A DNA stretch of 64,000 bases from an uncultured Oscillospiraceae bacterium (lineage in GTDB: Bacteria; Bacillota; Clostridia; Oscillospirales; Oscillospiraceae), in NCBI GenBank assembly GCA_934659425.1, contig CAKUHU010000002.1, positions 62,001-126,000 of the forward strand. Reading direction: 5' to 3'. Shown piece by piece: positions 50,610 through 61,150 of the stretch (its first letter is position 1; each line of letters starts with the position of its first letter). Below the pieces are notes generated by a model. The model searched no databases and had not been told where the DNA came from. It was given only the letters and a program-made list of their open reading frames with translations. The position numbers and the translations under genes are program-made.

Positions 50610-51923
50610 ATGCTGACAGCGGTGACAGGAATCAACTGGGGCGATGAGGGCAAAGGGCGCGTTGTGGACCTGCTGGCAGAGCAGGCGGACGCGGTCGTCC
50701 GCTATCAGGGTGGCAATAACGTCGGTCACACCGTCGTGACCGATGGCGGAACCTACATATTTAATTTGCTTCCCTCCGGCATTCTGCATCCGGATGTTGT
50801 GTGCGTGCTGGGAGACGGCATGGTGGTGGATTTGGAGCATCTGCGCCATGAGATATCCATGATGGAATATTTCCATGTGAAGGTCACGCCGGAGAATCTG
50901 AAGCTGTCGGAGCGGGCAGTCATCTGTATGCCGTTTCATGTCCGGCAGGATGTCCTGGAGGAGAGGCATCTTGTACAGAGCGGAAATGATTTCGGCTCCG
51001 CACGCCGGGGCATTGCCTATGCGTATGGGGACAAATACATGAAGAGATCCCTGCGGCTGGGCGATTTGCTGCATCTGAACGAGCCGTCCGTGCAGCGGAG
51101 GCTGCGGGTCATTCTGGACAGAAAAAACGAGCTGATGACCAAGCTGTACGGAGAGCCGCCGCTGGGAGAAGAGGAGTGCCTGCAATGGTGCATGGACCAG
51201 GCGCGGTATTTTGCCCCCTATATCTGCGATGCCGGCAAATGGCTGCGGAATGCGGAAGCGGACGGAAAGCGGATCCTGCTGGAGGCGCAGTTAGGGGCCA
51301 TGCGGGATATTGACCAGGGCATTTACCCCTATACATCCAGCTCCAGTACCCTGGCGGCGTATGCGCCGGTAGGGGCCGGGATTCCCGGCGCGCAGCTGGA
51401 CCATGTGGTGGGGGTCCTGAAAGCCTATTCCACCTGTGTGGGTGCAGGTCCCTTTGCCGCAGAGCGGGCCATGCCGGAGGATTGGAACGAGGCGTTGAGA
51501 AAGGCTGGAAGCGAGTACGGCGCCGCCACTGGCCGGCCAAGGCGGATAGGCCCCTTTGATGCGGTGGCCAGCCGGTATGGACTGAGCTGCCAGCAGGCGG
51601 ACCGTATCGCCCTGACGAAGCTGGATGTGTTGAGCGGTCTGCCTGTCATTCCGGTCATCACCGCCTATCAAATTGATGGACAGTCGGTGTATGACTTTCC
51701 GGCCAATGCCACGCTGGAACGCGCGCAGCCGGTGGTCACGGAGCTGCCGGGCTGGCAGTGCGATATCTCCGGCTGCCGCAGCTGGCAGGAACTGCCGGAA
51801 AACGCGCGGGCATATGTGGAACAGTTGGAGACGCTGATCGGGCAGTCCATTGATTTGATTTCGGTGGGCGCGTCGCGGGATGCCTGTTTTCCAACACGGA
51901 AAGAAAGCTGGTCCTTTGTATGA
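50610..51923 (+). CDS. Divergent adenylosuccinate-synthetase family protein
   Basis: A 437-residue PurA homologue; PurA joins IMP and aspartate using GTP. The GTP site is kept: GINWGDEGKGRVVDLL with catalytic Asp and Lys, GNNVGHT with catalytic His, and IALTKLDVLSGL. The IMP site is changed when I hand-align it to E. coli PurA. GTTGRGIGP becomes GSARRGIAY (Thr129 to Ala), Arg143 becomes Lys, EGAQG becomes EAQLG, and TRVGSGPF becomes TCVGAGPF. The aspartate loop keeps ATGRPRR. A different substrate is plausible. RBS AAGGAGGG. Its TGA overlaps the ATG of atpB, so it is part of the ATP synthase operon. The housekeeping purA is presumably elsewhere. Confidence 0.85.
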   Translation: MLTAVTGINWGDEGKGRVVDLLAEQADAVVRYQGGNNVGHTVVTDGGTYIFNLLPSGILHPDVVCVLGDGMVVDLEHLRHEISMMEYFHVKVTPENLKLSERAVICMPFHVRQDVLEERHLVQSGNDFGSARRGIAYAYGDKYMKRSLRLGDLLHLNEPSVQRRLRVILDRKNELMTKLYGEPPLGEEECLQWCMDQARYFAPYICDAGKWLRNAEADGKRILLEAQLGAMRDIDQGIYPYTSSSSTLAAYAPVGAGIPGAQLDHVVGVLKAYSTCVGAGPFAAERAMPEDWNEALRKAGSEYGAATGRPRRIGPFDAVASRYGLSCQQADRIALTKLDVLSGLPVIPVITAYQIDGQSVYDFPANATLERAQPVVTELPGWQCDISGCRSWQELPENARAYVEQLETLIGQSIDLISVGASRDACFPTRKESWSFV

Positions 51924-52744
51924 AAAAACATAAAAAATTTTTGATTCTCTGGGTCCTGCTGGTTGCCGTTTTGTTTGCGGGCAGCCTGCTGACTGCTTCG
52001 CCGGGAAAGGCGGAAACCATTCAGACGACCATGCGGGACGCTGTCCTTCACGAGGACAACCAGATCAGCCTGTTTGGGTGGAAAGACGTAAATCCGGGGC
52101 TGATCTCCGCCATGACCGTTTCCGCCGTCCTGCTGATCGCGGCGGCGTGCATCCGTATTTTCGTCATCCCTCGGTTCCGGATGGTTCCGGGAAAGCTGCA
52201 GATGGTGCTGGAACAGGCGGTCAGTATGTTTGACGGCATGGCAAAGACCAGCAGCCCACAGCGCAACGGATTTTTGGGGGCTTACATCTTTGGGGCGGGG
52301 GCCTATATCTTTGTGGGCACGCTGTTTGAACTGTTCGGCTTTCAGACTGTTTCTACAGCGGGACATTCCGTAACCCTTCCGGCCCCGCTGTCGGATGTGA
52401 ACGGCGCCATTGCATTGGGATGCCTGTCCTATCTGGTGATCTTGTCCGGCGGCATTGCCGGGAACGGCGTCAAGGGAGTTGGGCGAACCCTGAAGGAGTT
52501 TTCCCTGCCCATCTCCATGAGCTTCCGTCTGTTCGGCGCGCTGCTTAGCGGCTTGCTGGTGACGGAGCTGGTCTACTACTATATCCAGCTCAGCTATGTG
52601 CTGCCGGTGCTGGTGGGCATTTTGTTCACCCTGCTCCACGCACTGATTCAGGCGTATGTGCTGACCATGCTGACCGCGCTGTTCTACGGCGAGGTATCGG
52701 CCCGCCCGGAGCCGGAATCCGGCGGAGGGAAAAGCGGAGTATGA
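51920..52744 (+). CDS. atpB: F-type ATP synthase subunit a
   Basis: Membrane stator that forms the ion half-channels against the c-ring. The 274 residues have an N-terminal hydrophobic segment, then MVPGKLQMVLEQAVSMFDGM, AYIFVGTLFELFGF, and the conserved ion-path helix EFSLPISMSFRLFGALLSGL with the essential Arg in S-F-R-L-F-G, ending with LLHALIQAYVLTMLTALFYG. The usual Asn after F-G is Ala-Leu here. The ATG at 51920 overlaps the stop of the purA-like gene, so translation of the a subunit depends on it. Subunit c begins 58 bases after the stop. Confidence 0.93.
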   Translation: MKKHKKFLILWVLLVAVLFAGSLLTASPGKAETIQTTMRDAVLHEDNQISLFGWKDVNPGLISAMTVSAVLLIAAACIRIFVIPRFRMVPGKLQMVLEQAVSMFDGMAKTSSPQRNGFLGAYIFGAGAYIFVGTLFELFGFQTVSTAGHSVTLPAPLSDVNGAIALGCLSYLVILSGGIAGNGVKGVGRTLKEFSLPISMSFRLFGALLSGLLVTELVYYYIQLSYVLPVLVGILFTLLHALIQAYVLTMLTALFYGEVSARPEPESGGGKSGV

Positions 52745-52802
52745 GGTGCAGCTCCCCTATGAATCACTTGAAATCTATTAAGAATATCTGGAGGTAATCA
52801 AA

Positions 52803-53174
52803 ATGAAACGGTTCAAAAAGAGAATTCCGGCTTTTCTGCTTGCCATGCTGGTGATGCTGCCTCTGGCAGTCCCTGCGCTGGCAGCCTCCTCTGACGATGC
52901 GTCTCCTGCGGCAGCGGCCGAGGAGACGACGCAGACACAGCAGGACAGCGTGACGGGGTCCAAGTCTCTGGCAGCCGGTATTGCCATCGGCCTTGCCGCT
53001 GCCGGCGGCGCAATCGGTATGGGTGTAGCAGTCGGCAAGTCCTCGGAGGGTGTCGCCCGCCAACCGGAGGCGGAAAGCAAGATCCGTACCACGCTGATGC
53101 TGGGGCTGGTTTTCATTGAGACGGCAATCATTTACGCGCTGCTGGTGGTCATTCTGATTATTTTCGTGCTATAA
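52803..53174 (+). CDS. atpE: F-type ATP synthase subunit c with signal peptide
   Basis: Rotor-ring subunit, 123 residues against the usual 75-90. Residues 1-31 form a signal peptide ([20 protein letters not shown], then AVPALAAS). A polar Asp/Thr/Gln linker follows to about residue 52. The two ring helices are [20 protein letters not shown] and [20 protein letters not shown], joined by the loop GVARQPEAE. The ion-binding Glu is in F-I-E-T. The Na+-type Gln in helix 1 is Met here and the third ligand Thr is Ala, which favours H+, although Thr after Glu is kept. RBS TGGAGGTAA. The leader is seen in some Clostridia. Confidence 0.92.
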   Translation: MKRFKKRIPAFLLAMLVMLPLAVPALAASSDDASPAAAAEETTQTQQDSVTGSKSLAAGIAIGLAAAGGAIGMGVAVGKSSEGVARQPEAESKIRTTLMLGLVFIETAIIYALLVVILIIFVL

Positions 53175-53189
53175 GGTGGGTGGGAAACC

Positions 53190-53681
53190 ATGAATATTCC
53201 TTTGAACATTGACTGGCAGCAGATTCTGCTGCACCTGCTGAACTTCGTGATTCTGGCGGGCGGGCTGTATCTGCTGCTGTACAACCCCGTGAAGGCGTTT
53301 ATGGAAAAGCGGGAGGCCTACTACAGAGAGCAGGACGATAAGGCCGCCAAAACCCTGGCCGACGCGGAACAGACGGCGGCGGAGGTTCGCCAGCAGTTGA
53401 AAAACGCCGACGCTGCGGCCGCAGAGAAAATCGCGCAGATGCAGCGCACGGCAGAGGCATCCATCCAGCAGCAGCTGTCCGACGCTCGGGCCCAGGCAGA
53501 GCGGATCATCGACGACGCCCACGCCGCGGCCCAGCGGGAGCATGACAAGCTGCTGGACGACGCCCAGAAGGAGCTGAAGGACCTGGCTGTGACTGCCGTG
53601 GAAAAGTTGGCACTCCACCCAGGCGAGGATGCTTTTGACCAGTTCCTGAATCAGGCAGAGAGAGGTGGACCTCATGCGTGA
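53190..53681 (+). CDS. atpF: F-type ATP synthase subunit b
   Basis: Peripheral stalk subunit of 163 residues, normal length. One N-terminal membrane helix ([20 protein letters not shown]), then KPVKAF-like [14 protein letters not shown] and a long charged coiled coil rich in Ala, Glu, Gln and Lys to the end. The C-terminus is the short [14 protein letters not shown], so no delta N-terminal domain is fused here, unlike the b-delta fusion of mycobacteria. The last eight bases overlap the start of the delta-alpha gene. Confidence 0.93.
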   Translation: MNIPLNIDWQQILLHLLNFVILAGGLYLLLYNPVKAFMEKREAYYREQDDKAAKTLADAEQTAAEVRQQLKNADAAAAEKIAQMQRTAEASIQQQLSDARAQAERIIDDAHAAAQREHDKLLDDAQKELKDLAVTAVEKLALHPGEDAFDQFLNQAERGGPHA

Positions 53682-55434
53682 AAATGTACAGGAAGCCGTC
53701 CTGCACAGCGCTGTGGCACCGAATGAAGAACAGATGGGCCGTTTTGCAGACTTTTTGAAAAGGAAGTATGGGCAGGAACTGCCGCTTCGTTGGGAAGAGG
53801 ATGCCGCGCTGGAAAACGGTTTTCGGCTGGAAGTCGGCCCGGACCTGTATGACTGGAGCCTGGAGGGCCGCCTGCGCCAATTCAAAGAGCAGCTGGAACA
53901 GCTGAACCCTACGGGAACCTCGGTGATTCCGCTGATGCGGGAGGCCGTCCGGAACTGGCGGCCGGAGGTCACGCCGGAAGAGGTGGGCAGCGTTCTGACC
54001 GTAGGCGATGAGATCGCCACCGTCAGTGGGCTGGAAAATGCGGTCTACGGCGAGATTTTGCAGTTTGATTCCGGCGTCAAGGGCATGGTACAGGATCTTC
54101 GCCCGAACCGGGTCGGCTGCGTCCTGTTCGGAAGCAGTGAAAGCATTGAAGCAGGCAGCATCGTCAGACGCACGGGCAAGACCGCCGGTGTGCCGGTGAG
54201 CGACGGCTTCCTGGGCCGGGTGGTGGATGCTTTGGGTACCCCCATCGACGGCAAGGGGGACATTTCGGCAGAGGACTATCTGCCCATCGAGTCTCCGGCT
54301 CCCGGCATCATTGACCGCCAGCCGGTGAACCGCCCCATGGAAACGGGCCTGCTTTCCATCGACTCCATGTTCCCCATTGGCCGTGGCCAGCGGGAGCTGA
54401 TCATCGGCGACCGCCAGACCGGCAAGACCGCCATTGCCCTGGACACGATCCTGAACCAGAAGGGCAAGGATGTGGTCTGCATCTATGTGGCCATCGGGCA
54501 GAAGTCCAGCTCCGTGGCCCAGCTGGTGGAAAACCTGAAGCACCGGGGGGCCATGGATTATACCATCGTGGTGAATGCCCCCGCCAGCGCGTCAGCATCC
54601 CTGCAATATATCGCCCCCTATGCCGGAACGGCCATTGGCGAATATTTTATGCGCAAGGGCCGGGATGTCCTCATTGTCTATGACGATCTGTCCAAACACG
54701 CGGTGGCGTACCGGACGCTGAGTTTGCTGCTGGAGCGTTCCCCCGGACGGGAGGCGTATCCCGGCGACGTGTTCTATCTGCATTCCCGTCTGCTGGAACG
54801 CTCTGCCCATCTTTCCGATGAACTGGGCGGCGGCAGTATGACGGCGCTGCCTATTGTGGAGACGCAGGCAGGTGACGTATCTGCCTATATCCCCACGAAT
54901 ATCATCTCCATCACCGACGGGCAGATTTTTTTGGAGAGCAACCTGTTTTTCTCCGGCCAGCGCCCCGCCGTCAATGTGGGGCTGTCGGTGTCCCGTGTAG
55001 GCGGCGACGCCCAGACCAAGGCCATGAAAAAGGCCGCAGGAGCTCTGCGGCTGGATCTGGCCCAGTACCGGGAGATGGAGGTATTCACCCAGTTTTCCAG
55101 CGATCTTGATGAAACAACCAAGCGGCAGTTGGTGTATGGTCAGGGGCTGATGCGCCTGCTGCGCCAGCCTCAGTACCATCCCTACGCCCAGCATCAGCAG
55201 GTCATTGTGCTGATAGCCGCCCTGCATCATGTGATGCAGACGGTTCCGTTGGCTGAGATGGATGATTTCCGTGGGCAGCTGCTGCAGTTTGTGGAAACGC
55301 AGAATCCGATGCTGTGCCGCCAGATAGATGAAAGTGGTCGGATGAGTGAGGCCGATCAGGAAACACTTTTGCAGTTGTCAAAGGATTTTCTGACACAGTA
55401 TCAGGCTTCTGCTGCGGAAAAGAGCGGTGAGTGA
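53674..55434 (+). CDS. atpA: ATP synthase delta(C-terminal domain)-alpha fusion protein
   Basis: The catalytic-ring alpha subunit with an extra N-terminus: 586 residues against about 503. Residues 1-78 resemble the C-terminal half of delta/OSCP. A helix ([12 protein letters not shown]) and [12 protein letters not shown] come before the hairpin [20 protein letters not shown], matching delta's G-G-F-x-I-x-x-G-x-x-x-x-D-x-S-x-x-x-R-L. Alpha starts near residue 86 ([20 protein letters not shown]). It has Walker [13 protein letters not shown] (about 246), the [11 protein letters not shown] segment, and the Arg finger in VSRVGGDAQ (about 437). There is no separate delta gene, and delta's N-terminal six-helix domain is missing. 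ATG overlaps the atpF stop by eight bases. Confidence 0.9.
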   Translation: MRENVQEAVLHSAVAPNEEQMGRFADFLKRKYGQELPLRWEEDAALENGFRLEVGPDLYDWSLEGRLRQFKEQLEQLNPTGTSVIPLMREAVRNWRPEVTPEEVGSVLTVGDEIATVSGLENAVYGEILQFDSGVKGMVQDLRPNRVGCVLFGSSESIEAGSIVRRTGKTAGVPVSDGFLGRVVDALGTPIDGKGDISAEDYLPIESPAPGIIDRQPVNRPMETGLLSIDSMFPIGRGQRELIIGDRQTGKTAIALDTILNQKGKDVVCIYVAIGQKSSSVAQLVENLKHRGAMDYTIVVNAPASASASLQYIAPYAGTAIGEYFMRKGRDVLIVYDDLSKHAVAYRTLSLLLERSPGREAYPGDVFYLHSRLLERSAHLSDELGGGSMTALPIVETQAGDVSAYIPTNIISITDGQIFLESNLFFSGQRPAVNVGLSVSRVGGDAQTKAMKKAAGALRLDLAQYREMEVFTQFSSDLDETTKRQLVYGQGLMRLLRQPQYHPYAQHQQVIVLIAALHHVMQTVPLAEMDDFRGQLLQFVETQNPMLCRQIDESGRMSEADQETLLQLSKDFLTQYQASAAEKSGE

Positions 55435-55435
55435 G

Positions 55436-58159
<2,724 letters not shown>

Positions 58160-58190
58160 GGATGCAAGCTAAAATACAAAGAAGTGGTGG

Positions 58191-58868
58191 ATGGTGAATC
58201 TTCATAAACGGCGCGGGCAGATGTCGGAATCTCTTCTGACGGCGGCCTTTATCATTCTCTCCGGTGGCTTGCAGGATGCCTATACGTATTTGTGCCGGGG
58301 GAAGGTATTTGCCAACGCGCAGACCGGCAATATCGTGTTGTTCAGCGCATACCTGTTCAACGGAGAGTGGGGGCACTGCGCGCGGTATCTGATTCCGGTG
58401 CTGTCCTTTCTGCTGGGCATTTTTACGGCGGAGTGTATCCACCGGCATTTCAAATACATGGAAAAGGTCCATTGGCGGCAGCTGATTGTTCTGGCGGAGA
58501 TCGTCGTGCTTTTTGCAGTCGGCTTTCTGCCGCAGAGCGTCAATACCTTCGCAAATGCCCTTGTGTCCTTTGTGTGCGCCATGCAGGTGCAGACCTTCCG
58601 CAAGGTCCGGGGCCACGCCTATGCCAGCACCATGTGCATCGGCAATATGCGCAGCGGCACAGAGGCCCTGTGCGTCTATTTTCACACCCATGACAGGGAG
58701 GTCCTGTACAAGGCGCTGACCTATTTTGGGGTGATCGGTCTGTTTGCCATAGGTGCGGGACTGGGGACCAGAGTGACGGACTGCCTGGCAGAGCGGGGGA
58801 TCTGGCTTTCCTGCATCCTGCTGGCGATCAGTTTCCTGATGATGTTCATTCACGAGGAAAAAAAGTGA
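58191..58868 (+). CDS. YoaK-like DUF1275 membrane protein
   Basis: A 225-residue integral membrane protein with six hydrophobic segments. Family marks: FIILSGGLQDAYTYLCRGKV near the N-terminus, FANAQTGNIVLFSAYL (the conserved Q-T-G-N), and KVRGHAYASTMCIGNMRSGT in the second half. Function unknown. It lies 31 bases after atpC with no terminator between, so it is likely the last gene of the LysR-controlled operon. The ribosome site is weak (GTGGTGG). Hairpins follow downstream. Confidence 0.85.
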   Translation: MVNLHKRRGQMSESLLTAAFIILSGGLQDAYTYLCRGKVFANAQTGNIVLFSAYLFNGEWGHCARYLIPVLSFLLGIFTAECIHRHFKYMEKVHWRQLIVLAEIVVLFAVGFLPQSVNTFANALVSFVCAMQVQTFRKVRGHAYASTMCIGNMRSGTEALCVYFHTHDREVLYKALTYFGVIGLFAIGAGLGTRVTDCLAERGIWLSCILLAISFLMMFIHEEKK

Positions 58869-58979
58869 ACGGCATCTTGGCTGTCTGCATCTGGTCTGCT
58901 TTTTAACCGAAATGACGTCATTTTGACTTCGCGCACTCTACAGCCCAAACCAGAGCAAATAAAACGCGATTTTATCAAA

Positions 58980-59069
58980 ATCTCCAGAAATCATATGATT
59001 GCTGGAGGTTTTGGCTTTGATACTGCAATATGTAACGCGGCTGCCAGATCTCTGACAGCCGCGTTACGT
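58980..59069. terminator. Two hairpins after the ATP synthase operon
   Basis: First, CTCCAG-A-AATCATATGATT-G-CTGGAG (about 58980-59007) followed by GTTTTGG. Second, GTAACGCGGCTG pairs with CAGCCGCGTTAC, with inner CAGA/TCTG (about 59033-59069), 16 pairs in all. Neither has a long T-tract, but together they lie where the operon must end and where the convergent RidA gene must end. Confidence 0.55.
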
Positions 59070-59144
59070 GTTCTTAAATGGTTTATGTTGTCCTTATGCG
59101 CAGTATCCGTTGATCCGGGGTCTTTTGCTTTGGAGTTCAGTTCC

Positions 59145-59519
59145 TTACTTTACCGCGATGCACTCGATCTCGATGAGGCCGCCCATGGGCAGGGCAGCCA
59201 CTTGGAAGCAGGAGCGGGCGGGCACACCGTCTTTAAAGAAATCGGCATAAATGGCGTTGATGGCGGCAAAGTCCTTGATGTCGGCCAGATACACGGTGGT
59301 CTTGACCACATCAGCGTAATCCATACCGGCCTCCTTCAGGATGGCACCCAGGTTCTCGAGAGACTGCTTGGCCTGGGCCTCCACGCCCTCAGCCAGCTTG
59401 CCGGTGGAGGGGACCAGGCCCAACTGGCCGGAGGTGTACAGGGTATTGCCGGCCAGCTTGGCCTGGCAGTAGGGCCCCACGGCGGCGGGGGCGGAAGAAG
59501 AGGCAATGGTCTTGTTCAT
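59145..59519 (-). CDS. ridA: RidA-family reactive intermediate (imine) deaminase
   Basis: Hydrolyses reactive enamine/imine intermediates such as 2-aminoacrylate. The 124 residues read [40 protein letters not shown] and [20 protein letters not shown]. The active-site Arg is in P-A-R-S-C-F, the usual A-R-x-x-x-x-V position, and the Glu in I-E-I-E-C. ATG at 59519 follows GAAGGAGGAAAT. Confidence 0.95.
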   Translation of the reverse strand: MNKTIASSSAPAAVGPYCQAKLAGNTLYTSGQLGLVPSTGKLAEGVEAQAKQSLENLGAILKEAGMDYADVVKTTVYLADIKDFAAINAIYADFFKDGVPARSCFQVAALPMGGLIEIECIAVK

Positions 59520-59573
59520 AGGAAATTTCCTCCTTCAAAATTATAAATACATGGGAAATGCTGTTTCTTTTCT

Positions 59574-59601
59574 ATTATATCGAAAACCGGGAAAAAAGCA
59601 A
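59574..59601 (-). promoter_or_regulatory. Promoter of ridA
   Basis: On the minus strand TTGCTT (59601-59596), a 16-base spacer and TATAAT (59579-59574). Confidence 0.7.
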
Positions 59602-59683
59602 GGCATATTCCCGCATTTCTTGACGAATAGCCAAAGGAGAGATAGAATGAAATATGATACCAAAGAGCGGGGGGGATGAGGGC

Positions 59684-60631
59684 GTGGACAGCTTAGTATA
59701 CAGCCTCAATGCCACGGTGCCGGTGTTCCTGGTCATCGTGCTGGGCTATGTGTTTCGCCGGGCGGGACTACTGGATGAGCGGTTTGTCACCGTGTCCAAT
59801 TCGCTGAACTTCAAGGTGAATCTGCCGGTTCTTCTCTTCTGTAATATGGCATCTGCCGACCTGCAGACAGATTTTCAGCCCAAGCTGCTGATTTTCTGCG
59901 TGGTGATCACCACGATCATGTTTTTCGGCATCTGGGGCCTGACCCGGCTGCTGCTCCGGGACAAGTCCATGGTGGGGGCCTTTGTCCAGGCCAGTTACCG
60001 CAGCAGTGTGGCGGTGCTGGGGGTAGCCTTTATCGCCAACATCTACGGAGATGCCGGTTTGGCCCCCCAGATGATCTTGGGGAGCGTCCCCTTGTTCAAT
60101 GTCTACGCCGTGGTGGTCCTCGCTTTTGAGGGGGAGGATCGGAACTCTGGCCGGGACAACCTGTTCCGGGCGGTCAAGGGCGTGGTGACCAATCCCATCA
60201 TCATCGGAGTAGTGCTGGGGATGCTGGCATCCCTGCTTAAGCTGACCTTCCCCGCTATCCTGGATAAGACGCTGAACATGGTGGGCTCGCTGACCACCCC
60301 CCTGGCCCTCATCTGCATCGGGGCGGGATTTCAGGGCAGGGAAGCCATTGCCAAGCTGCGGCCCACCATAGCGGCCAGCGTGGTGAAGCTGGTGGTCCTG
60401 CCAGGGATCTTCCTCCCTGTAGCGGTGACGGCGGGTTTCCGTGGACAGGCCTTGATGACCCTGATCCTGATGCTGGGTGCGCCCACTAACTTCGGCTGCT
60501 ATGTGATGGTCAAGAACATGGGGGGAGACGGGGAGTTGACCTCCAGCGTGATCGTGGCCACCACCCTGTTTTCCGCCTTTACGCTGACGTTTTGGATCTT
60601 CCTGTATAGGCAGCTGGGGTACTTGATATAG
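59684..60631 (+). CDS. AEC-family transporter, second copy
   Basis: A 315-residue carrier with about ten membrane segments, paralogous to the gene at 39 kb. It opens with LNATVPVFLVIVLGYVFRRA, has the AEC middle LNFKVNLPVLLFCNMASADL and VQASYRSSVAVLGVAFI, and the second half VGSLTTPLALICIGAGFQGR with GAPTNFGCYVMVKNMGGDGE. I prefer the GTG at 59684 behind GGGGGGATGAGGG. An ATG ten codons earlier is possible but lies 14 or more bases from AAAGGAGAG. Substrate unknown. Confidence 0.87.
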   Translation: MDSLVYSLNATVPVFLVIVLGYVFRRAGLLDERFVTVSNSLNFKVNLPVLLFCNMASADLQTDFQPKLLIFCVVITTIMFFGIWGLTRLLLRDKSMVGAFVQASYRSSVAVLGVAFIANIYGDAGLAPQMILGSVPLFNVYAVVVLAFEGEDRNSGRDNLFRAVKGVVTNPIIIGVVLGMLASLLKLTFPAILDKTLNMVGSLTTPLALICIGAGFQGREAIAKLRPTIAASVVKLVVLPGIFLPVAVTAGFRGQALMTLILMLGAPTNFGCYVMVKNMGGDGELTSSVIVATTLFSAFTLTFWIFLYRQLGYLI

Positions 60632-60686
60632 AATTTGTCTGAGCGGGCAAAAGCCAGCTGCATTTTGCCGCGGGATTGGTTAAAAT

Positions 60687-61102
60687 GAAAATGGAAAACA
60701 GAAATGTAATGGTGCACCAGGGGAGAAGCAGTACCTGCCGGATGTGTGTCTGCCATATGAGAGGGATATGCGCCCCCCGCGGCCATTGAGATGGCTGGGC
60801 CCCAATATGCCCATTGCGTAAAATGGGAATCCTCGAAAACCTGCGCGATGGCATTGTTCAATCTGAATGGACAGCATAAAACCATGGAATTTGACATCGG
60901 CCATGTGGATGGCGGATACCGAAATGACAGTGATCTGTATATCTATTTAGACGGCAGCTTGGCCTATTCTATGGATTTGACCCGGTAAATGATACCGCAG
61001 CATGCAAGTGTCCCTCTGAACGGCGCGTTGCAGATGCGTATTGAGGTCAGTGCCCCTGGCAATGCCTATGCCTTGCCAATATTGAGGTCTATTGATTGTC
61101 AG
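60687..61102 (+). pseudogene. Broken NPCBM-type carbohydrate-binding-like domain gene
   Basis: Three pieces join into one domain. In one frame, to about 60765: GEKQYLPDVCLPYE. After a one-base frame change: APPAAIEMAGPQYAHCVKWE, then CAMALFNLNGQHKTMEFDIG and DLYIYLDGSLAYSMDLTR. Then a TAA at 60986-60988 interrupts, and the same frame continues MIPQHASVPLNGALQMRIEV. This follows the NPCBM/NEW2 domain pattern (FDIGH, Y-L-D-G, H-x-S-V-P-L-x-G-A-x-x-L-R-I). With a frameshift, a stop and no start, it is a decayed fragment of a surface or glycan-binding protein. It makes the 470-base gap between the AEC gene and typA explainable. Confidence 0.7.
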
Positions 61103-61105
61103 CAG

Positions 61106-61146
61106 AAAGGCCCTGAACGAACCAGGTTCGTTCAGGGCCTTTTTTA
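61106..61146. terminator. Terminator of typA
   Basis: AAAGGCCCTGAACGAACC and its exact complement form an 18-pair stem. The A-rich side serves typA on the minus strand, and there is a T-tract on the plus strand. Confidence 0.92.
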
Positions 61147-61150
61147 TCGT

